Below are positions 24,519-30,934 of a stretch of DNA of 30,934 bases, in pieces. The position numbers and the translations under genes were made by a program. How positions within the stretch are numbered: the first letter of the stretch is position 1; each line of letters begins with the position of its first letter. The notes under the pieces were generated by a model. That model was given only the letters and a program-made list of their open reading frames with translations, was not told the DNA's origin and searched no databases. The stretch comes from JBKPCD01 sp046727175 (lineage in GTDB: Bacteria; Acidobacteriota; Vicinamibacteria; Vicinamibacterales; 2-12-FULL-66-21), in contig JBKPCD010000238.1 of assembly GCA_046727175.1 (NCBI GenBank), positions 1 through 30,934 of the forward strand, written 5' to 3'.

Positions 24519-24636
24519 TCCCAACAGAATATAGGAGGAGCACCTGCGACCGCAGCCGGGCGCGAAGACCTGGTCCCGAACGCGCATTTTCTGCGCGTGG
24601 AGGTGCAGATCCGTAGGCTATAGCGGGGTTACGGGC
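24519..24636. other. Short gap with two small hairpins after the methyltransferase
   Basis: CGCGCA-TTTTC-TGCGCG (24581-24597... stem arms 24581-24586 and 24592-24597) is a perfect six-pair hairpin. CCGTAGGC and GCCTATGG (about 24611-24642) form an imperfect stem that includes the methyltransferase stop codon. Neither has a T run on the coding strand. No clear promoter for the SAM hydrolase gene is seen. Confidence 0.5.
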
Positions 24637-25278
24637 CTATGGGCACCGCAGCAGGATCTCGCGGGTGTTGTGCTTCAGCAGGAACGAGTCGGAAACAACC
24701 AGTCCTTCGAACATGCGGATGATGTCCCGGTTCTGAAACGCCCGTCGAGGCCCGCCAACGCCCGCGTGCGGACGATGACGCAGGTTGGTGTCGTCGACGA
24801 TCTCGTATTTGGTGAAGTTGGCCTTGCCGACGCTCGATGTGCAGAAGAACCCCATGGCAGCGCCGCCTGGCTTCAGCATGCGAACGATCTGTTTCGCAAG
24901 CGCTGGTGCGGATGCCTTGTCGAGGAAGTCGAAGCAATCCCAGCAGAGCACGCCATCGACGCTCGCGTCGCCGTGTCTGAAGCGCTTCTCGAACGCGGCG
25001 GGGAGCTCGTCGGCTGTTCCGTTGCGCTTGTGACGGTCGATGTCGGCGATGATATCTTCGATGAACAGCTTGCAGCCAAGCCGCTCACCGAAGAATTCGA
25101 CATTGCTGCCGATCACCGGACCGAGATCGAGCAGGACGGGTGAGGCCTGCTGCACGAGCGCGCCGAGAAACTTGGGGAATGCCTTGGACACGACGACGGG
25201 TTCGTCGACCTTCGGGATTGAGGCATCGGCGGGTTGTCCCGGACGCCGGCCTCCCCATTTGAGCAGATCTGAAAGCAT
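24637..25278 (-). CDS. Class I SAM-dependent methyltransferase, substrate unknown
   Basis: Protein of 213 residues from ATG 25278. Seen: a motif-I-like strand and loop PVLLDLGPVIGSNVEFFGERLG, an acidic second strand (KLFIEDIIADI), DGVLCWDCFDFLDK as the motif-IV-like strand, and MLKPGGAAMGFF as the typical post-IV turn. The motif I glycine pattern is relaxed, so weak or altered SAM binding is possible. The much longer frame up to 25533 is rejected: it runs into the bactofilin gene and is Arg/Pro-rich. It follows bactofilin after 70 bases containing a seven-pair hairpin. Confidence 0.8.
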   Translation of the reverse strand: MLSDLLKWGGRRPGQPADASIPKVDEPVVVSKAFPKFLGALVQQASPVLLDLGPVIGSNVEFFGERLGCKLFIEDIIADIDRHKRNGTADELPAAFEKRFRHGDASVDGVLCWDCFDFLDKASAPALAKQIVRMLKPGGAAMGFFCTSSVGKANFTKYEIVDDTNLRHRPHAGVGGPRRAFQNRDIIRMFEGLVVSDSFLLKHNTREILLRCP

Positions 25279-25308
25279 TTCGGTAGACGACCGAGGAGCT
25301 GGAGCTAC

Positions 25309-25332
25309 GCAGGGCACCCGCAAGCGCCCTGC
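25309..25332 (-). terminator. Seven-pair hairpin after bactofilin, no T run
   Basis: GCAGGGC (25309-25315) and GCCCTGC (25326-25332) form a perfect stem with a ten-base loop, about 17 bases past the bactofilin stop. Without a T tract it would be at most a weak or factor-assisted terminator or a processing signal. Confidence 0.4.
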
Positions 25333-25348
25333 GCGGCCCGAGCCCGAT

Positions 25349-25900
25349 CTAGCGGGAAGCTCCGGCAGGCTGCGGTTGTGTGGATGCCGCAGCGGGCGCG
25401 GGCTTCGACTCCGTCTTCGCGTCGGCAGGCTTCCCACCGGTGCGCTGCATGTCGATGCTGCCTCGGAAGTGGGCGCCCTCCGCAATTGCAACCCGCGGGG
25501 CCGCGATGTCGCCGTCGACCGACCCGTTGTCACGGATGTCCACCTTCTCGGTGGCGGTCACGTTTCCGGTGACTTCGCCGAGGATGATAACCGATTTGGC
25601 GAAAACCTGAGCTTTGATGCGCCCGTTCGGCCCGATGGTGAGAACGTTCTGCCGTAGCTCGATCTTGCCGTCCACCTGGCCTTCGATCGTCAGGTCTTCG
25701 CTGCCATTGAGCTCGCCCTTGATGACAACGGACTTTCCAATGTTCACAGTGGTCCTTTCCATTCCCCGATGGGGATCGCTGGGGGTACTGGAAATCCGTG
25801 CAGCCTCAGCAGCTGGCGGCGTGTTTACCGGCGGCGGCGTCGGCACCGGGGCAGAACCAGCCGGTGTATTCGGCTTCACGGCTTCATCGCGCTTCCACAT
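25349..25900 (-). CDS. Bactofilin
   Basis: Polymer-forming cytoskeletal protein (BacA/CcmA, DUF583) of 183 residues. The central right-handed beta-helix, about residues 50-155, is clear from the short hydrophobic/Gly turns (SVVIKGELNGSEDLTIEGQVDGKI, then GRIKAQVFAKSVIILGEVTGNV). It is flanked by a Pro/Ala-rich N-terminal tail (residues ~8-45) and an Ala/Pro/Lys C-terminal tail, the usual layout. Bactofilins assemble without nucleotide into filaments at the inner membrane and help place cell-wall enzymes, stalks or polysaccharide systems. ATG 25900 has GGAG at good spacing. A promoter with a dyad lies upstream, divergent from iscS. Confidence 0.93.
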   Translation of the reverse strand: MWKRDEAVKPNTPAGSAPVPTPPPVNTPPAAEAARISSTPSDPHRGMERTTVNIGKSVVIKGELNGSEDLTIEGQVDGKIELRQNVLTIGPNGRIKAQVFAKSVIILGEVTGNVTATEKVDIRDNGSVDGDIAAPRVAIAEGAHFRGSIDMQRTGGKPADAKTESKPAPAAASTQPQPAGASR

Positions 25901-25974
25901 TGGGCACTCTCCACGAGTCCTTAAAAGTTAAGCCTCTGCAGGTTACCTTTTGTCTTCCGGCTGGGGAGCAAGTA

Positions 25975-26003
25975 AGTATACGAGAGCCGCCGGGCTCTGT
26001 CTA
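25975..26003 (-). promoter_or_regulatory. Sigma-70-like promoter for bactofilin with a dyad in the spacer
   Basis: On the minus strand TAGACA (26003-25998) and TATACT (25980-25975) are exactly 17 bases apart, each one base from consensus. The spacer holds a perfect dyad AGAGCC-GCCG-GGCTCT (25983-25998), a candidate operator. The predicted RNA would have a leader of roughly 70 bases before ATG 25900. Confidence 0.6.
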
Positions 26004-26012
26004 GTCCTTTTA

Positions 26013-26041
26013 TTGCCGAGACTTAGCGCCAATGGTATCAT
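26013..26041 (+). promoter_or_regulatory. Sigma-70-like promoter for the cysteine desulfurase gene
   Basis: TTGCCG (26013-26018) and TATCAT (26036-26041) are separated by 17 bases. Transcription would start near 26048, only about seven bases before ATG 26055, giving an almost leaderless message. It is back to back with the bactofilin promoter, nine bases between the -35 boxes. Confidence 0.55.
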
Positions 26042-26054
26042 CGATGGATTTCGT

Positions 26055-27218
26055 ATGCGCATTTACTTCGACCACAACGCGACGACTCCGGTCGACCCGG
26101 AAGTTGCCGACGTCGTGTCAAAAACCATACGCGACGACTTCGGCAACGCCTCGAGCGTTCATCATTTCGGTCAGCAGGCGAAGGCGTTGCTGGACGACGC
26201 GCGGACGGCGATCGCCGAGCTGATCGGCGCCGAACCGTCGGAAATCGTCTTCACGAGCGGAGGCACCGAGGCCGACAATTTCGCGATTCGCGGCGTCGCT
26301 GAAGCCCTCGAACCAACCGGTCGTCGCCACCTGATCGCCAGCGCGATCGAACACGAAGCCGTCCTGAACACCTTCAAGGCGCTCGCGCGCCGTGGCTGGA
26401 AAACAACTCTCCTCCCAGTGGATGCGAGCGGGATCGTTCGGGCTGATGCCCTCACCGACGCGCTGACCGATCAGACAGCCCTTGTATCGGTCATGCACGC
26501 CAATAACGAGATAGGCACGGTGCAACCAATTGCAGAATTGGCCGGGTTGGCGCGGGCCCGGGGGGCGCTCTTCCACACCGATGCGGTGCAATCGGTCGGA
26601 AAGCTTGACGTGAACGTACGGGAGCTCGGCGTGGATCTGGTGTCCCTCTCGGCTCACAAGTTCAACGGGCCGAAAGGAGTCGGCGCGCTTTGGATTCGCC
26701 GCGGGACGCGGATCGGCGCCATTCTCACGGGTGGAAAGCACGAACGAAACAGGCGGGCGGGCACCGAGAACGTGCCGGCGATCGCAGGTCTCGGCGTTGC
26801 TGCCAGATTGGCGGCCCGGAAGAGTGACGCCGAAGGGCGCCGCCTCGCGACCTTGCGGAACCGGCTCGAAGAGGAGGTGCTCGCGCGCATTCCCGGGACC
26901 GCGATCAATGGCGTCCGCCAGCCGCGAGTGCCGAACACGACCAACATCAGCTTCGACGGCATCGAGGCGGAGTCGTTGCTGATCGCGCTCGATCTCGAAG
27001 GGATTGCCGTGTCCACCGGCTCCGCATGCTCGTCAGGAACGCTGGAGCCCTCGCACGTCCTCCGCGCGATGGGCCTCCCGGCTCATCGGACGCAGAACTC
27101 GATCCGAATCAGCCTCGGCGCCGGCAACACGGACGAGGAGGTGAGCTACTTCCTCGAAAAGCTGCCCGGAGTCGTCACGAAGCTGCGGAGTCTGACGAAG
27201 GCGGGCGCCAGGGTCTAG
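26055..27218 (+). CDS. iscS: Cysteine desulfurase (NifS/IscS family)
   Basis: PLP enzyme taking sulfur from cysteine as a protein persulfide for Fe-S clusters or thiolated tRNA. The 387 residues begin RIYFDHNATTPVDPEV. Seen: SGGTEADNFAIRG, His100 in IEHEAV, Lys202 in SLSAHKFNGPKG (PLP Schiff base) and catalytic Cys325 in STGSACSSG. ATG 26055 is chosen because the longer frame (25950) has 35 non-family residues that cross both promoters. No iscU, iscR or sufBCD is adjacent; the next gene is mnmA, so this could be a dedicated sulfur donor for tRNA, as in the YrvO-MnmA pair of Bacillus. The symbol marks the family rather than a proven iscS role. Confidence 0.93.
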   Translation: MRIYFDHNATTPVDPEVADVVSKTIRDDFGNASSVHHFGQQAKALLDDARTAIAELIGAEPSEIVFTSGGTEADNFAIRGVAEALEPTGRRHLIASAIEHEAVLNTFKALARRGWKTTLLPVDASGIVRADALTDALTDQTALVSVMHANNEIGTVQPIAELAGLARARGALFHTDAVQSVGKLDVNVRELGVDLVSLSAHKFNGPKGVGALWIRRGTRIGAILTGGKHERNRRAGTENVPAIAGLGVAARLAARKSDAEGRRLATLRNRLEEEVLARIPGTAINGVRQPRVPNTTNISFDGIEAESLLIALDLEGIAVSTGSACSSGTLEPSHVLRAMGLPAHRTQNSIRISLGAGNTDEEVSYFLEKLPGVVTKLRSLTKAGARV

Positions 27219-27234
27219 GTGCTTCGTGTTTGGG

Positions 27235-27306
27235 TCAGAAGCTAGAAGTTGAAGCTAGAGTGAAGGAGATTACGATCGCTCTAGCTCCCTAGATTTTAGC
27301 TTCTGA
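27235..27306. repeat. Inverted-repeat element B between cysteine desulfurase and mnmA
   Basis: TCAGAAGCTA (27235-27244) pairs with 27297-27306, and AGCTAGAG (27253-27260) pairs with 27279-27286, with an internal bulge and an 18-base loop. Positions 27266-27286 match 22-42 of element A at 20 of 21 bases. It starts 17 bases after the stop and ends 15 bases before the mnmA start. TTGAAG (27249) and TACGAT (27271) inside it, 16 bases apart, are a weak possible mnmA promoter. Confidence 0.88.
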
Positions 27307-27320
27307 GGTATTTCTAAGAG

Positions 27321-28382
27321 ATGCGCGTAGTTGTCGCAATGTCCGGCGGGGTCGATTCTTCGGTGGCTGCCGCGCTGCTGGCGCGCGAGGGCCACGAGGT
27401 TATCGGTCTGTCGATGCAGCTGTACGATCAGACCGGCGGCGAGGTGCGCTTTGGAACCTGCTGCACGATTGACGATCTCTACGACGCCCGGCGCGTTGCG
27501 GCCCGGATTGGCATTCCCCACTACATCGTGAACTTCGAGCGTCAATTTGCCGATCACGTCATCTCGAACTTCGTGCGCGAGTACGCCTCGGGGCGAACGC
27601 CGATTCCGTGTGTGCACTGCAACGGGGATCTGAAGTTCGCGACACTCGTCGAGCGCGCGGTCGGCTTTGGCGCCGATCACGTGGCCACGGGCCACTACGC
27701 GCAGGTGGAGTACGACGAGACGCGGGGACGTTATTTGCTGAACCGGGGCGCCGACGCTGCAAAGGATCAGTCGTACTTTCTGTTCACCCTGACGCAGCCG
27801 CAGCTCGCGCGCGCCATGTTTCCGGTCGGGACGCTCGACAAAGCCGCCGTTCGCGATCAGGCCCGGGAACTGGGTCTGCCCGTGGCCGCGAAGCCCGATA
27901 GTCACGAGATCTGCTTCGTCCCTGACGGCGATCATGCTGCGTTCCTGGCACGCCAGGGCGAATCGCCTCACGCAGGCGCGATTCGGGACGTCCATGGCCG
28001 CACCGTGGGTCGGCACGACGGCGTGCATCGCTTCACGGTCGGCCAGCGCAAGGGCCTGCGACTCTCCTCCGCCGTCCCGCTCTATGTTGTCGGCATCGAC
28101 GCAGCCGCAGAGACGATCACGGTCGGGCCAAAGGAGGCCCTGGAGCGCTCGACGCTGACGGCTTCAAATGTGAATTGGATCGCCGGTGACGCGCCTCCGT
28201 CAGGGACTCGGGTGACCGCGCAGATTCGATATCGGCATCGGGAAGCTGCCGCCGGCCTCCAGCCGCTGGATGGCGGACGCGTGAACGTCACGTTCGATCA
28301 GCCGCAGGTGGCCGTCGCGCCGGGACAGGCGGTCGTTTTTTACAATGGTGACACGGTCGTTGGAGGCGGATGGATCGACTAG
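27321..28382 (+). CDS. mnmA: tRNA-specific 2-thiouridylase
   Basis: Puts sulfur on U34 of tRNAs for Lys, Glu and Gln (s2U), activating the base with ATP. The 353 residues are typical. The PP-loop SGGVDSS is at 8-14; the two catalytic cysteines are Cys100 in PCVHCN and Cys198 in HEICFVPDG. TGHYAQV and KDQSYFL are also diagnostic, and the C-terminal barrel carries TVGQRKGL. ATG 27321 follows AAGAG. The upstream cysteine desulfurase is a natural sulfur source. It converges with trxB, 21 bases apart. Confidence 0.96.
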   Translation: MRVVVAMSGGVDSSVAAALLAREGHEVIGLSMQLYDQTGGEVRFGTCCTIDDLYDARRVAARIGIPHYIVNFERQFADHVISNFVREYASGRTPIPCVHCNGDLKFATLVERAVGFGADHVATGHYAQVEYDETRGRYLLNRGADAAKDQSYFLFTLTQPQLARAMFPVGTLDKAAVRDQARELGLPVAAKPDSHEICFVPDGDHAAFLARQGESPHAGAIRDVHGRTVGRHDGVHRFTVGQRKGLRLSSAVPLYVVGIDAAAETITVGPKEALERSTLTASNVNWIAGDAPPSGTRVTAQIRYRHREAAAGLQPLDGGRVNVTFDQPQVAVAPGQAVVFYNGDTVVGGGWID

Positions 28383-28403
28383 TGTCAGAAGCGAGAATCC
28401 AGC
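28383..28403. repeat. Remnant of the TCAGAAGC element between mnmA and trxB
   Basis: The whole gap between the two convergent stops contains GTGTCAGAAGC and ATCCAGCT, words shared with element A (reverse complement of 42-64) and partly with element B. Too short for a hairpin; it looks like a trimmed third copy of the family. Confidence 0.45.
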
Positions 28404-29354
28404 TCACGCGACAACTTGAGCCTCTCCGAGATGCTGCGGCAATCCCTCCAGATACTTTTCGGCGTCAATAGCCGCCATACAGCCGGAACCAGCAGCGGTG
28501 ACCGCCTGACGATAGATGTGGTCCTGGACGTCGCCGCACGCAAACACGCCGGGGACACTCGTGCGGGTGCCGGCGTGGGTGCAGATGTATCCGTTGGCGT
28601 CCATCTCGAGCTGCCCCTTGAAGAGGGACGTGTTCGGCGTGTGCCCAATCGCGACGAAGACGCCCTCCACCGGGAGCTCCTTCCGTTCGCCAGTCAAGTT
28701 ACTGCGGAGGACGATGCCGGTGACTTCCCCTTTGGCGTGATCGTTGACGCTTTCCACTTCGGAGTTCCACTCGAAAGAGATCTTCGGGTTTGCGAACGCC
28801 TTGTCCTGCATGATCTTCGACGCGCGCAGCATCGCCCGGCGGTGCACCACCGTCACCTGTGAGGCGAAACGGGTCAGGAAGAGCGCCTCCTCCATCGCGG
28901 AATCTCCGCCGCCCACAACCGCGATGGACTTCCCGCGGAAGAAGTAACCGTCACACGTTGCGCACGTCGAGACCCCGTGGCCGATCAGCGCGCGTTCGGA
29001 CGGCAGCCCGAGCAGGCGCGCGGACGCGCCCGTCGCGATCACGAGCGTGCGGCATCGATACTCTGCGTCGGCAGTGCTGACGATGAACGGATGCTGATGA
29101 AGATCGACTGACGTGACGTGTCCGCTGATAACCTCCGCGCCGAATCGCGCCGCCTGGGTCCGCATTTCGGCGATCAGGTCCGGACCCATGATGCCGTCCC
29201 TGAACCCCGGCCAGTTCTCGACCATGGTCGTCAACATCAGCTGTCCGCCCGCCTCGAGCCCCTCGACGACCAGCGGCTTGAGATTGGCGCGAGCGGTGTA
29301 GAGTGCCGCGGTCAAACCGGCGGGGCCGGAGCCGATGACAATCACGTTGCGCAT
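28404..29354 (-). CDS. trxB: Thioredoxin reductase
   Basis: NADPH-dependent FAD enzyme that reduces thioredoxin. The 316 residues match the low-molecular-weight bacterial type: FAD motif GSGPAG (8-13), redox pair CATC (131-134), NADPH motif VGGGDSAMEEA, and the C-terminal FAD motif GVFACGDVQD. ATG 29354 is chosen because relatives begin close to V-I-V-I-G-S-G; GTG 29363, which overlaps the trxA stop as GTGA, is a possible alternative adding three residues. The much longer frame (to 29594) runs through trxA and is a shadow. Operon with trxA. Confidence 0.95.
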   Translation of the reverse strand: MRNVIVIGSGPAGLTAALYTARANLKPLVVEGLEAGGQLMLTTMVENWPGFRDGIMGPDLIAEMRTQAARFGAEVISGHVTSVDLHQHPFIVSTADAEYRCRTLVIATGASARLLGLPSERALIGHGVSTCATCDGYFFRGKSIAVVGGGDSAMEEALFLTRFASQVTVVHRRAMLRASKIMQDKAFANPKISFEWNSEVESVNDHAKGEVTGIVLRSNLTGERKELPVEGVFVAIGHTPNTSLFKGQLEMDANGYICTHAGTRTSVPGVFACGDVQDHIYRQAVTAAGSGCMAAIDAEKYLEGLPQHLGEAQVVA

Positions 29355-29359
29355 TGGGC

Positions 29360-29686
29360 TCACACGTGACGATCGATCAACCGCTTCAACGATGCCTTGT
29401 CCGCGAGACCTACGACCTGCTCGACGAGCTGGCCGCCCTTGAACAGCAGCAGCGTGGGGATTCCGCGGACGCTGAAGCGCATTGGCGTCGACGGGTTCTC
29501 GTCGACGTTCATCTTCGCCACAACGATGCGGCCGTCGTAGTCGCCCGCGAGCTCGTCGACGGTCGGCGCGAGACGGCGGCAAGGCCCGCACCATTCAGCC
29601 CAGAAATCCACCAGAACCGGCTTGGGCTGGTTGACGGTCTCCTCGAAATTCGCATCGGTGAGCGTTTGTACCTTCTCGGATGCCAT
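29360..29686 (-). CDS. trxA: Thioredoxin
   Basis: Small cytosolic disulfide reductase, 108 residues. The active site WCGPC is at 32-36 after VDFWAE, and the cis-proline loop GIPTLLLF follows near residue 76. The first residues (ASEKVQTLTDANFEETV) are typical of TrxA. ATG 29686 is unambiguous. Five bases separate its stop from the trxB start, so electrons from NADPH pass between two enzymes made from one message. glgA lies upstream on the same strand with a 32-base gap. Confidence 0.96.
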   Translation of the reverse strand: MASEKVQTLTDANFEETVNQPKPVLVDFWAEWCGPCRRLAPTVDELAGDYDGRIVVAKMNVDENPSTPMRFSVRGIPTLLLFKGGQLVEQVVGLADKASLKRLIDRHV

Positions 29687-29718
29687 GGATGCCTCATCAA
29701 AAAGTCGGCTGCGACCAG

Positions 29719-30934
29719 CTACTTCCGCTGCGCCGCAGCTCTATACACTTTGACATACTCCCGGGCTGAAGCGTCCCAGGAATGGTCGCGCTGCATGCCC
29801 GCTTGCTGCATTTGCCGCCAGACGGACGGGTTCTGGTACGCCGCCAGAGCACGCCGAAGCGTTGCCACCAGGGCCGCAGGCGAATATTCGGCAAATTTGA
29901 AACCCGTGCCGCTCGCGGTCGACTCGTCGAAGTCCTCGACGGTGTCGTCGAGGCCCCCCGTCGCCCGAACGACCGGAACCGTTCCGTATCGTAGGCTGTA
30001 CATCTGATTGAGCCCGCACGGCTCGAACCGCGACGGCATCAGGAAGATATCGGCGCCAGCCTCGATCAGGTGGGCCAAACGCTCATCGAACCCAATCGTC
30101 GCGGATACACGTTTCGGGTATCTCGCCGCGAGCGCCCGCCAGAGCGCTTCGTAACGGGACTCCCCACTCCCGAGCATGACCCAAACTGCGTCGACCGACA
30201 TGAGCTCCTCAGCCGCCGCCGCGATCAGATCGAATCCTTTTTGATCCGTCAGCCTCGAGACGAGTCCGATGACCGGGCGCCGCGCGCTTCCGTCATCGAC
30301 CGGAAGTCCGACATGTTCGAGGAGCGCCTTTCGTGCGTCGTTCTTGCCGGTCAGGTCATTGGCATCGAACGACGCCGGCACGAACGGATCGGCATGTGGG
30401 TTCCAGCGTGTCACATCGATGCCGTTGAGGATGCCCGCCAGGTCGGCGGAGCGGCGCGCGAGGACGCCGTCGAGACCGAAACCCAGCTCAGGGCGCAGGA
30501 TCTCTCGCGCGTACCCTGGGCTCACGGTCGTAATCTTCTCGCTGAAGTTGATCCCGGCCTTCAGGTAGTTGATCTGCCCCCAGTACTCCATCGCGTCGAT
30601 GTGCAGCACCTCGGAGCCCAGACCGATCTCGAAAATCATCGAACGCGGGAAAACGCCCTGGAACGCAAGATTGTGAATCGTGAAGACCGCGGGGACTCCT
30701 CCGACGATGGGATCGCTCGACAAGTGCATCTTCTGATACACGGGAACGAGACCCGTCTGCCAGTCATGGGCGTGAATGATCGAGGGTCGTATGCCCTTGA
30801 TGCGCGCATGTTCGAGTGCGGCGCGGCTGAACACCGCAAACCGCCGGGCGTTGTCCGGGTAATCACCACTGGAGGTGCCATAGAGCTCCTCCCGATCGAA
30901 GAGCTCAGGCGCATCGACGAGGGCTACGGTCACC
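29719..30934 (-). CDS. glgA: Glycogen (starch) synthase, N-terminus beyond the window
   Basis: ADP-glucose-dependent GT5 glucosyltransferase building alpha-1,4-glucan. At least 404 residues are present; the family is usually ~480, so about 75-90 N-terminal residues, including the KTGGL loop, are off the right edge. Seen: HAHDWQTGLVP, FTIHNLAFQG, TTVSPGYAREI, NGIDVTRWNP, GLVSRLTDQKGFDL, and the donor motif SRFEPCGLNQMYSLRYGTVPVV followed by ATGGLDDTVEDFD. The apparent GTG at the edge is an internal valine codon. No other glycogen gene is visible. The C-terminus is complete at 29719. Confidence 0.95.
   Translation of the reverse strand, partial: VTVALVDAPELFDREELYGTSSGDYPDNARRFAVFSRAALEHARIKGIRPSIIHAHDWQTGLVPVYQKMHLSSDPIVGGVPAVFTIHNLAFQGVFPRSMIFEIGLGSEVLHIDAMEYWGQINYLKAGINFSEKITTVSPGYAREILRPELGFGLDGVLARRSADLAGILNGIDVTRWNPHADPFVPASFDANDLTGKNDARKALLEHVGLPVDDGSARRPVIGLVSRLTDQKGFDLIAAAAEELMSVDAVWVMLGSGESRYEALWRALAARYPKRVSATIGFDERLAHLIEAGADIFLMPSRFEPCGLNQMYSLRYGTVPVVRATGGLDDTVEDFDESTASGTGFKFAEYSPAALVATLRRALAAYQNPSVWRQMQQAGMQRDHSWDASAREYVKVYRAAAQRK

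Noticed and set aside
25279..25533. 85-residue N-terminal extension of the methyltransferase
   Set aside because: It overlaps the bactofilin coding region in another frame and has Arg/Pro/Ser shadow composition.
29355..29594. 80-residue N-terminal extension of trxB
   Set aside because: It runs through trxA in another frame; TrxB begins just before the FAD motif at 29354.

Overview
High-GC bacterial chromosome segment, fully coding except for repeat-filled gaps. No rRNA, tRNA, transposase, integrase, phage gene or CRISPR was seen. The gene set fits a diderm, most likely an Acidobacteriota (Vicinamibacteria-like) genome: a short omega subunit in the yicC-gmk-rpoZ-coaBC cluster, MsbA-type ABC exporter, bactofilin, and class II FBPase. 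This placement is inference from protein style; no marker RNA is present to confirm it.

Layout. (1) 68-3048, minus: yicC-gmk-rpoZ-coaBC. (2) 3163-7229, minus: ugd-galE-msbA, giving nucleotide sugars plus an ABC exporter. (3) 7230-7654: divergent gap holding a 102-bp tandem repeat. (4) 7655-15746, plus: four GT4 and one GT2 glycosyltransferases, a polyprenyl-phosphate sugar-1-phosphate transferase and UDP-glucuronate decarboxylase. With region 2 this is a surface or exopolysaccharide locus able to make UDP-Gal, UDP-GlcA and UDP-Xyl; no Wzx, Wzy or Wzz is visible. (5) 15755-19615, minus: tsaC, hflX, a TPR/SLH-like protein and pgsA, joined by one- to four-base stop/start overlaps. (6) 19993-25900, minus: bactofilin, methyltransferase, SAM hydrolase, acyl-CoA dehydrogenase, glpX, MFS transporter, each separated by a gap. 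(7) 26055-28382, plus: cysteine desulfurase and mnmA, a likely tRNA 2-thiouridine sulfur relay. (8) 28404-30934, minus: glgA (cut by the right edge), trxA, trxB.

The most unusual feature is in the gaps. Almost every gap after a stop codon contains a low-complexity module made of short degenerate words, commonly arranged as a long imperfect inverted repeat that starts within a few bases to about 20 bases of the stop. The words differ from gap to gap, but at least three word families recur at two or more sites within this window. Several modules intrude on genes: one forms the rpoZ stop, and one lies between a glycosyltransferase start codon and its conserved N-terminus. None has a run of T typical of an intrinsic terminator. 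These modules are the best candidate here for an undescribed repeat or 3'-end system.
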